64,000 nucleotides of DNA from Geomonas subterranea (GTDB lineage: Bacteria > Desulfobacterota > Desulfuromonadia > Geobacterales > Geobacteraceae), in contig NZ_CP077683.1 of NCBI RefSeq assembly GCF_019063845.1, positions 4,394,501 to 4,458,500 on the forward strand, given 5' to 3'. The translations under genes and the position numbers were made by a program. The notes under the pieces were generated by a model. That model saw nothing but the letters and a program-made list of their open reading frames with translations, ran no database searches and was not told the origin of the DNA. Shown in pieces: positions 58,077 through 64,000 of this stretch. Each line of letters opens with the position of its first letter. The first letter of the stretch is position 1.

Positions 58077-58968
58077 CCTGCAGAGCAAAAACATCATTCC
58101 CCTGGTTACCCTTGGTTTCGCCCTGTCCCTGCTGGTGTGGTCCCTGGTGCTGACTCTTGCCGGTGCCGTGAAACCGGGCTGGCAACTGCTCGACCTGACC
58201 GTGGTCCGTTTTTGGGGACTGCTCCTCGCGCTGGGGCTGCTGGGCACTCTGGTGACTGCGCTGCTGAACCGGTCCCGCACGCAGCTTTGCCTCTGCCTGT
58301 CGGCGCTCCTGCTGCTTCTGGCCACCACCTACGCCTATCTGTTCCAGTTTGAAGGTGCGTTGAGCCTCGCCGAGGGGGAGAGCTACGAACCCTACCCCAC
58401 GTCGTTCAGTTCCGGCCACAAAGGTGGGCTGGCTCCCTTCCCCCAGGCTCCCTTCACCCTGACCCGTGTCGAGCCTGACGGGAAGAAGGGGCGGGCCGTG
58501 ATCGTGCAGAAGGGTATCGGGACCGAGATAGACACCAACTGGCGCAGTCTCGGCTCCAGCGAGATCCGCTTTAGAGGGGCGGCGCTGGCGCCGCTCATCG
58601 TGGTGAGCAGCAAGGAGAAGGGGGAACTTGAGCGTTCCTACGTGAAGGTCGACCTGAGCCAGGGGGAGCAGGTGTTCGAGTTCGACACGCTTCCTTACCA
58701 GTTCCTATTGCGCCGGGATCAGCCCAGGGGGGAGGAGAAGGACCTTTTCCACCTGGAGGTAAGGCGCGGCAAGCTGAGCCTCTTCGAGGGGAGCGCCCGC
58801 TTGGGTCAGAAGGTAGCCGTGCAGGGGATGGAGGTCAGCATCAACGACCAGCGCAAGTTCGCCCTCCTGGAGATCCGCACCCGGCGCGGACTGGCGGCGC
58901 TGCAGGCTGCTGCCGTGCTGTTCGCTGTGGTAGCCGTGCTGGCAGTGGTGAGACGAAAAGCTATTTAA
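58069..58968 (+). CDS. ResB-like membrane protein of the cytochrome maturation cluster
   Basis: 299 residues from GTG 58069. There are three N-terminal membrane segments (about residues 9-32, 47-67 and 75-93), a periplasmic beta-rich domain, and a last membrane segment (about 273-293). This is the layout of ResB, and the final region (GQKVAVQGMEVSINDQRKF then TRRGLAALQ) resembles the corresponding part of the bona fide ResB at 59929. It is shorter than ResB and the similarity is modest, so I call it ResB-like by inference. It may be a specialised partner in heme export or ligation. The stop codon overlaps a long inverted repeat. Confidence 0.6.
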   Translation: MSSLQSKNIIPLVTLGFALSLLVWSLVLTLAGAVKPGWQLLDLTVVRFWGLLLALGLLGTLVTALLNRSRTQLCLCLSALLLLLATTYAYLFQFEGALSLAEGESYEPYPTSFSSGHKGGLAPFPQAPFTLTRVEPDGKKGRAVIVQKGIGTEIDTNWRSLGSSEIRFRGAALAPLIVVSSKEKGELERSYVKVDLSQGEQVFEFDTLPYQFLLRRDQPRGEEKDLFHLEVRRGKLSLFEGSARLGQKVAVQGMEVSINDQRKFALLEIRTRRGLAALQAAAVLFAVVAVLAVVRRKAI

Positions 58969-59034
58969 AAGGGATAAAGGGGATACAAGGGATAAAAACA
59001 AAGCGCTTTGGTTTCCATCCCCTTTATCCCTTTT
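58967..59034 (+). repeat. 18-bp perfect inverted repeat before ccsA
   Basis: AAAAGGGATAAAGGGGAT (58967-58984) and its exact reverse complement (59017-59034) flank a 32-nt loop. The left arm overlaps the preceding stop codon. It could stabilise or process the transcript. It has no T tract directly after it. Confidence 0.75.
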
Positions 59035-59070
59035 ATCCCTGTGAGTCATGTTTTTACGTGAGGTGATCGC

Positions 59071-59922
59071 TTGGCCTACTACGAAGCAATATGTTTCTGG
59101 CTCTCCCTGGTGATCTACGCCCTGTCCGCGGGGGGGTACATCTACGCCCTCGTCTTCCGGAACGAGAAGGTGGTGCCCAAGCTGCTGGTCCTGATCGGAA
59201 CCGGCCTCCTGGTCCATACCGGCGCCGTGGCCGCCCGTTACTTCGCGCAGGGACACTTCCCCTGGAGCACGGACTACGAGAACGGCCTGATGGGGGGATG
59301 GTTCATCATCGCCTCAACCCTCTTCGTCGCCTGGCGTCAAAAGTCGCTGCGGGTCTTCGCGGTGGCCACCGTCCCCACCACGATGCTGATCATGGGGTAC
59401 GGCGTGATGCGCAACCCGACCCTCGCCCCCATGGCGGCCACCTTGAAGTCCTTCTGGCTCGCCATCCACGTCTTCTTCGCCTGGCTCTCCTTCGGCGCCT
59501 ACGCCCTCGCCATGGCGGCCGGGGTGATCTACCTCCTGAAGGAGCGCGCCGCGAAGCAAAGGGGACAGGCACCCGCGGAGCCAGTCCCCGAGCGCTTTGC
59601 CGATCTCCCGCCGGAGCGGCTCGACGACCTGATGTTCAAGTACCTGGTCTTTGGCTTCATCACCAACGCCATCATGATCGCCGCCGGCTCCATTTGGGCC
59701 AAGGACCTCTGGGGCGCCTACTGGAGCTGGGACCCGGTGGAAACCTGGTCGCTCATCTCCTGGCTCATGTACGGCGCCGCCATCCACCTCCGGGTCACCA
59801 TGGGGTGGCGCGGTACCCGCTTCTCCTGGCTCATGATCGGAGCGCTGCTCACCGTCATCATCAACTTCTTCGGCGTCTCCATCCTGATGAAGAGCTCGGT
59901 GCACGTCTTCAAGATGTCCTGA
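59071..59922 (+). CDS. ccsA: Cytochrome c biogenesis protein CcsA/ResC (system II heme handling)
   Basis: 283 residues from TTG 59071 behind GAGGTGA. A polytopic inner-membrane protein of the heme-handling superfamily. With ResB it forms the system II synthase that exports heme and attaches it to CXXCH cysteines on the periplasmic side. The tryptophan-rich WWD signature is WAKDLWGAYWSWDPVETWS. Candidate heme-ligand histidines lie in LLVHTGAVAAR, FWLAIHVFFAW and AAIHLRVTMGW. Length and hydropathy fit the family. It is 6 nt upstream of resB. Placement directly after two giant cytochrome operons suggests a matching role. NCBI-style names for this family include CcsB. Confidence 0.93.
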   Translation: MAYYEAICFWLSLVIYALSAGGYIYALVFRNEKVVPKLLVLIGTGLLVHTGAVAARYFAQGHFPWSTDYENGLMGGWFIIASTLFVAWRQKSLRVFAVATVPTTMLIMGYGVMRNPTLAPMAATLKSFWLAIHVFFAWLSFGAYALAMAAGVIYLLKERAAKQRGQAPAEPVPERFADLPPERLDDLMFKYLVFGFITNAIMIAAGSIWAKDLWGAYWSWDPVETWSLISWLMYGAAIHLRVTMGWRGTRFSWLMIGALLTVIINFFGVSILMKSSVHVFKMS

Positions 59923-59928
59923 GCCGCC

Positions 59929-61275
59929 ATGTTTAAAAGCACGCTCAAATATCTAGGCTCGCTGCGCTGCACCATCTGGCTGCTCGTCGCGCTGATAGGC
60001 GTCCTCTCCATCGGCTTTTTCCTGCCGCAGCGCTCGCTCGTCGGCAAGGTGGCCTACCAGAAGTGGCAGCAGGCCTCACCGGTTCTGGCGCAGATCGACC
60101 GCGCGCTCGACCTGACCGCAATTTTCACCGCGCCAGTCACCCTGGTGCTCTGGGGCTTTTTCTTCCTGAACCTGTTGCTGGTGATGAAGCAGCGCATACC
60201 GCTGGTGCTCGCCAAGGTGAACGTGGATCCCGAAAAGGCGCTGGAGCGTCACGGCAAAGCCCCCTTCAGCTACAGCCTGGAGCTGTCCGACGTTGAGCTT
60301 GAGGGCGTTCCCGCCGCGCTTGCCGCCCAGGGATACCAGGTGCATGGCAACGCCGGGCGTTTCTTCGCGATCAAGAACCGCCGCTCCCCGCTGGCGACGC
60401 TCGTTTTCCACCTGAGTTTTTTCCTGCTGCTCGTCGGCGCGCTGGTGCTTTTCTACAGCCGCTTTACCGGCTTTGTGGACGTCGCCGAGCACGAGCCCTT
60501 CCTGGGGGAGTTGCCCCGCTACAATGCGTCCCCGAAGCTCCCCAGGTCCGGAGGAGGGGCGCCCGAGGTCAAGTTCCTGGTCGAGTCGGTGCGCCCGGAG
60601 GTGTCGCAGGGGGTGGCCACCGGCATCAAGATCGTGCTCAGGGACGAGGCCGGCGCGACGCACCAGGTCGACATCAACGAGCCCTACAAGACCGGCTACA
60701 CCTCGGTCCTCTTCAACGACCTCGGCATCTCTCCGCTTTTCGTGCTGCAGGACGCATCCGGGCGCGAGATCGACGGTGCCTACGTCAAGCTGGACGTACT
60801 CAAGGGAAAACGGGACCACTTCAAGATGCGCGGCTACGAAGTCGCAGCCTTGTACTACCCGGACCACGTGGTGGTCGACGGGAAGGACTCCAGCCGCAGC
60901 GATGAGTTCAAGAACCCGGCTTTCCACCTGGAGGTCGCCAGGGAAGGGGTCCCGGTCGCATCGGGGACGGTGCACCCGGGCGAGGCGGTGCTGCTCGACA
61001 ACGGTCTGCGCCTGGGCTTCAAGGAGCAGAACTTCTGGGTGCGGCTTTTGGTCACCAAGGAGTACGGCCGTGAGTTCATCTATGCCGGTTTCGTGCTGGC
61101 GCTCATCGCCCTCGTCTGGCGCCTGGTCTACTACCGCCGGGAAATCACCGGCGTGGTGCGGGATATCGAAGGCGGCAAGGTTCTCGAGCTTACTGCGCGG
61201 GGTGATTTCTACCAGGCGCTCGCCAAAGACGAGTTCGACCGGGCGGTGGCGGCACTGACTCGGCGCACTGAGTAG
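59929..61275 (+). CDS. resB: Cytochrome c biogenesis protein ResB (Ccs1)
   Basis: 448 residues. ResB partners CcsA in system II and is thought to present the reduced apocytochrome to heme. It starts MFKSTLKYLGSLRCTIWLLV, with the typical first membrane segment and GFFLPQRS. Further membrane segments lie at about 63-87 and 150-172 (LATLVFHLSFFLLLVGALVL). A large periplasmic domain follows, with FNDLGISPLFVLQD, then KEQNFWVRLLVTKEYGREF and the last membrane segment at about 388-408. It is separated from ccsA by 6 nt, clearly one operon. Confidence 0.93.
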   Translation: MFKSTLKYLGSLRCTIWLLVALIGVLSIGFFLPQRSLVGKVAYQKWQQASPVLAQIDRALDLTAIFTAPVTLVLWGFFFLNLLLVMKQRIPLVLAKVNVDPEKALERHGKAPFSYSLELSDVELEGVPAALAAQGYQVHGNAGRFFAIKNRRSPLATLVFHLSFFLLLVGALVLFYSRFTGFVDVAEHEPFLGELPRYNASPKLPRSGGGAPEVKFLVESVRPEVSQGVATGIKIVLRDEAGATHQVDINEPYKTGYTSVLFNDLGISPLFVLQDASGREIDGAYVKLDVLKGKRDHFKMRGYEVAALYYPDHVVVDGKDSSRSDEFKNPAFHLEVAREGVPVASGTVHPGEAVLLDNGLRLGFKEQNFWVRLLVTKEYGREFIYAGFVLALIALVWRLVYYRREITGVVRDIEGGKVLELTARGDFYQALAKDEFDRAVAALTRRTE

Positions 61276-61286
61276 CGCTTTTTCGT

Positions 61287-61395
61287 TCCCCCTCCACTTG
61301 CGGGAGGGGGCTAGGGGGTGGGGGAAGGTGCCACCGTCGAGGTGATGCCAGCTTCACCCACCCCCGACCCCCTCCCGTCAAGGGAGGGGGAGGGG
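61287..61395. repeat. Large imperfect inverted repeat (REP/MITE-like)
   Basis: The left part (about 61288-61324, CCCCCTCCACTTGCGGGAGG and on) is nearly the reverse complement of the right part (about 61355-61395). Each half is itself palindromic. It fills the gap between resB and the radical SAM gene and could form a very stable hairpin that also ends the resB transcript. A related fragment lies at 62741-62776. Confidence 0.75.
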
Positions 61396-61409
61396 AACCA
61401 TAGCAGACC

Positions 61410-62717
61410 ATGAAGATCATCTACATCTTTCCCCCCCTGGGGCACGCGGGCGAGCAGGTCAGGAGCATGCCTCTCATGCCGCCGGTCCTGGAGTATCTTG
61501 CCGGCCTCACCTCCAGCATCCGTCCCGATGCCGAAATCCGTCTCATCAACGCCAACGTCGAGCGCTTCTCCGTGGACGACCTCTCGGCGGACATCGTCGG
61601 CATCAGCATCCTGACCCATCAGTCCTCCTGGGCCTACCGGACCGCCGACCGCCTGCGGGCGCGCGGCGTCAAGGTGATGCTCGGCGGGCCTCACCCGTCG
61701 GTGCTGCCGGACGAGGCCAAACAGCACGCGGACAGCGTGGTGGTGGGGGAGGCGGAGAGCGTGCTGGCAACGGTTCTGGACGACGTTCAGCGCGGCGAGT
61801 TGCAGCCCTTCTACCACGGTCAACTCCTCCCGGTGGACGGCGCCCCCTTCCCGCGGCGCGACCTGGCTCCCGGATACGTGTTCCGTTCCTTCTTCACCTC
61901 CCGGGGGTGCCCCTACGATTGCAAGTTCTGCGCGACGCCGGAGCTGCACGGCAGCCACGTGCGCTACCGCCCCATCCCCGAGGTGATTAAGGACCTCGGC
62001 AGCTGCAACCACAAGATGTGGTTCTGCACCGACGCCGACAGCTGGGGACCGAACGTGCCGCGCTACACCGAGCTGTTCCGCGAGATGTCCACGTCGCTAC
62101 CGGGCATCCGCTGGGTAGGGGAGACCAGCATCGCCTCCGTTCAGCACCAGATGGGGGAGGAGATGCTCAACTGGGCGCGGCGCTCGGGGCTGATGCAGGT
62201 CTGGATCGGATGGGAGAGCTTCTCCGAGGCGACCCTCCGCGAGTACGGCGCCACTGCCAAGATGCTCGACGAGCGCCAGGACGCACTGAAGAAGATCCGG
62301 GACAACGGCATCGACGTGGTGCTCTTCATCATGCTCGGCTCCAGGAACGAGTCCCTGGACGAGTACCAGCGGGTGTTGGAGTTGTGCGACCGGCTCGCGA
62401 TCACGCCGCACCCCGTCATGGTGGTTCCCTATCCCGGTACGGCCATGTACGAGGAACTGAGGCAGGACACCCTCCACTTCGGGGAGTGGGATTACTACGA
62501 CGGCATGCACTCCATCCTGACCCAGAACGGGGGGGACAACCTCGGGCACGAGGAGGCCCTGAAGCAGCTCTGGGTCGACTCCTTCACGTGGCCCCGCATT
62601 CTCGCCAGGCTGAGGGCGCTCCCCCTGAAGGGGTTCCCCAGCGCCCACATCGCCTCTGGCATCGTGCAGGCGGCGCTACGGAAGGCGTTCCGGGAGTACG
62701 TGGAGCGCAAAGGCTAG
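61410..62717 (+). CDS. Cobalamin-binding-type radical SAM enzyme (BchE/HpnJ-like class B)
   Basis: 435 residues. The N-terminal half (MKIIYIFPPLGHAGEQ, LINANVERFS, IVGISILTHQSSW, MLGGPHPSVLPDEA, VVVGEAE) is a B12-binding-type fold. The radical SAM motif is C167-x3-C171-x2-C174 in SRGCPYDCKFC. The C-terminal part (IGWESFSEATLREYG, VVLFIMLGSRNESLDEY) is typical of large B12-dependent radical SAM proteins, which act as methyltransferases or cyclases. No DxHxxG-type base-off motif is evident, so cobalamin binding is inferred from the fold. The substrate is unknown. A paralog follows 233 nt downstream. Confidence 0.85.
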   Translation: MKIIYIFPPLGHAGEQVRSMPLMPPVLEYLAGLTSSIRPDAEIRLINANVERFSVDDLSADIVGISILTHQSSWAYRTADRLRARGVKVMLGGPHPSVLPDEAKQHADSVVVGEAESVLATVLDDVQRGELQPFYHGQLLPVDGAPFPRRDLAPGYVFRSFFTSRGCPYDCKFCATPELHGSHVRYRPIPEVIKDLGSCNHKMWFCTDADSWGPNVPRYTELFREMSTSLPGIRWVGETSIASVQHQMGEEMLNWARRSGLMQVWIGWESFSEATLREYGATAKMLDERQDALKKIRDNGIDVVLFIMLGSRNESLDEYQRVLELCDRLAITPHPVMVVPYPGTAMYEELRQDTLHFGEWDYYDGMHSILTQNGGDNLGHEEALKQLWVDSFTWPRILARLRALPLKGFPSAHIASGIVQAALRKAFREYVERKG

Positions 62718-62740
62718 TTCCGCAGCACCACCCGACCATC

Positions 62741-62776
62741 CCCTCACCCCGACCCTCTCCCGGAGGGCGAGGGGGC
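62741..62776. repeat. Fragment related to the inverted repeat at 61287
   Basis: CCCTCACCCCGACCCTCTCC followed by CGGAGGGCGAGGGGG forms a short palindrome of the same C/G-run type as 61287-61395. It lies directly before a 25-bp end of the dispersed 103-bp element. Confidence 0.5.
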
Positions 62777-62790
62777 GTGTTCACGGTGAC

Positions 62791-62815
62791 TGTAGGGGCG
62801 AATAATCATTCGCCC
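62791..62815. repeat. Solo end of the dispersed 103-bp element
   Basis: TGTAGGGGCGAATAATCATT and the following CGCCC match the left end of the array units at 360-866. No matching right end is found nearby. Confidence 0.75.
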
Positions 62816-62950
62816 GCCTTTGCGGCCCGCCTTCATGAATCGCACATGAAAGCGCAAGGGACCGTTGCAATAACGCGCAGCATTTGAGATATTCGCCGAG
62901 TCAGAGAAATCCGCGGCCGCAACCGCTCATAGCTACAGGACGCACCACTC

Positions 62951-64000
62951 ATGAAACTCATTCTAATCTCCCCCCCGTTCGGCGAAAAGGGGCAAAAATC
63001 GAAGGGGCTCCCCATCGCCCCCCCCGTGCTGGAGTACCTGGCCGGGCTGACGCTCCAGGTCCGCCCGGACGTCGAGGTGCGGCTCATCGACGCCAACAAG
63101 GAGGTGTTCGACCCGGACCAGCTCGATGCGGACCTGATCGGCTTCACGGTGCTCACGCCGCAGGCGCCTTGGGTGTACCGGGTGTCGGACCGGCTGCGCA
63201 GCCAGGGGAAACAGGTCCTCCTGGGTGGCATCCACGTCACCGCGCTCCCGGACGAGGCGGCGCGGCACGCGGACGCCATCGTGCTGGGTGAAGCGGAGGA
63301 GATCTGGCGCGGACTTCTGGATGACGCCGAAAAACGCCGCATGAAACCGGTCTACCAGGGGGGCTTCCCGGAACTGAAGGGGCTGCCGCACCCGGTGACC
63401 AACCTCTGGAACACCAACTACGTCTACGGCTACTTCCAGACCTCGCGCGGCTGCCCGCACCGCTGCACCTTCTGCTCGGTGCACGAGTTCTTCGGCGGCA
63501 AGGTGCGCGTGCGCCCCATCGACGAGGTGGTCACCGAGATCGCGGCCAGCAAGAGGCGGCTTTTCTGGGGCATCGACGACAATGTCTGGGGCGTCAACAT
63601 GAACTACACCATCGAGCTCTACCGCGAGATGGGCAAGAACCTGCGGGGGAAATCGTGGTTCGGTTCCGGCGACCTGGTCTCGGTGGACCATCCCCGCTCC
63701 GCGGAACTTCTGAAGAATGCTCGCAGCGCCGGGCTCACCGCCGTCCTGGTCGGGTGGGAGTCGAACAACATCGGCAGCCTGGAGGAGTATAAGGCGACCA
63801 ACAAGCAGGGGCGGCAGCGCCGCGACGCCATCAAGAAGATCCGCGATGCCGGCATCGAGGTCATGCTCTTCATGATGATCGGCGGGCGCCAGGACCGCCC
63901 CGGGGACTACGAGGGGATCCTGAAGCTCTGCGACGAGTTGAAGGTGTCGGCGCACCCGGTGATGACCACTCCCTTCCCGGGGACGGAACTGTACAAGATC
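62951..64000 (+). CDS. Cobalamin-binding-type radical SAM enzyme, second paralog, cut by window end
   Basis: The first 350 codons are present, from ATG 62951, and the gene is open to the last base. The start MKLILISPPFGEKGQ and the B12-type half (LIDANKEVFD, IGFTVLTPQAPW, LLGGIHVTALPDEA, IVLGEAEE) parallel the upstream gene. The radical SAM motif is C168-x3-C172-x2-C175 in SRGCPHRCTFCSVH. LVGWESNNIGSLEEY and VMLFMMIGGRQDRPGDY follow. It is clearly a paralog of 61410-62717; the two may form a tandem pair with related but distinct substrates. A function cannot be assigned. Confidence 0.85.
   Translation, partial: MKLILISPPFGEKGQKSKGLPIAPPVLEYLAGLTLQVRPDVEVRLIDANKEVFDPDQLDADLIGFTVLTPQAPWVYRVSDRLRSQGKQVLLGGIHVTALPDEAARHADAIVLGEAEEIWRGLLDDAEKRRMKPVYQGGFPELKGLPHPVTNLWNTNYVYGYFQTSRGCPHRCTFCSVHEFFGGKVRVRPIDEVVTEIAASKRRLFWGIDDNVWGVNMNYTIELYREMGKNLRGKSWFGSGDLVSVDHPRSAELLKNARSAGLTAVLVGWESNNIGSLEEYKATNKQGRQRRDAIKKIRDAGIEVMLFMMIGGRQDRPGDYEGILKLCDELKVSAHPVMTTPFPGTELYKI

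Overview
The window looks like a GC-rich chromosomal segment of a dissimilatory metal-reducing Desulfuromonadota bacterium of the Geobacteraceae (Geobacter, Geomonas or Citrifermentans type). The evidence is the extreme density of multiheme c-type cytochromes, the Geobacter-style alternation of CX4CH and CXXCH heme motifs, and the adjacent ResB/CcsA (system II) heme-ligation genes. The species cannot be fixed from the sequence alone.

Layout. 1-866: start of a carbon-nitrogen hydrolase gene (minus strand), then a tandem array of a 103-bp element with terminal inverted repeats. 1043-7785: hemW and the heat-shock cluster hrcA-grpE-dnaK-dnaJ with a perfect CIRCE operator, followed by a small exported phospholipase D-like protein. 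8001-12158: a class A penicillin-binding protein converging on gpmA, and an M23 peptidase gene broken by a one-base frameshift. 12343-13681: a DUF3332-type lipoprotein gene flanked by two diverged copies of an unrecognised, about 190-nt structured RNA, each with its own promoter and terminator, then tRNA-Thr(CGT). 14182-57346: a roughly 20-kb cytochrome operon present twice in tandem. 57528-61275: a cytochrome c maturation cluster. 61410-64000: two cobalamin-binding-type radical SAM genes, the second cut by the window end.

The cytochrome locus is the core of the window. Unit A (14182-37837) encodes a 24-heme cytochrome with an N-terminal Ig-like region, a 27-motif chimeric cytochrome, a 56-heme cytochrome made of about 230-residue hexaheme repeats, a single-heme Ig-like protein, and a 2715-residue Ig/FN3 scaffold ending in nine hemes. 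Unit B (38238-57346) repeats this order but lacks the chimeric cytochrome and one 1605-bp block of the scaffold gene. By my count there are 209 heme-type motifs in about 43 kb. Repeats within each 56-heme gene resemble one another more than the matching repeat of the paralog, which points to concerted evolution after the duplication.

How the genes may work together (inference): the signal-peptide-bearing cytochromes and Ig/FN3 proteins would form a very large cell-surface or extracellular electron-transfer assembly. The ResB/CcsA genes just downstream could help supply the heme-ligation capacity it needs. No porin or beta-barrel conduit gene is visible in the window, so the route across the outer membrane must be encoded elsewhere.
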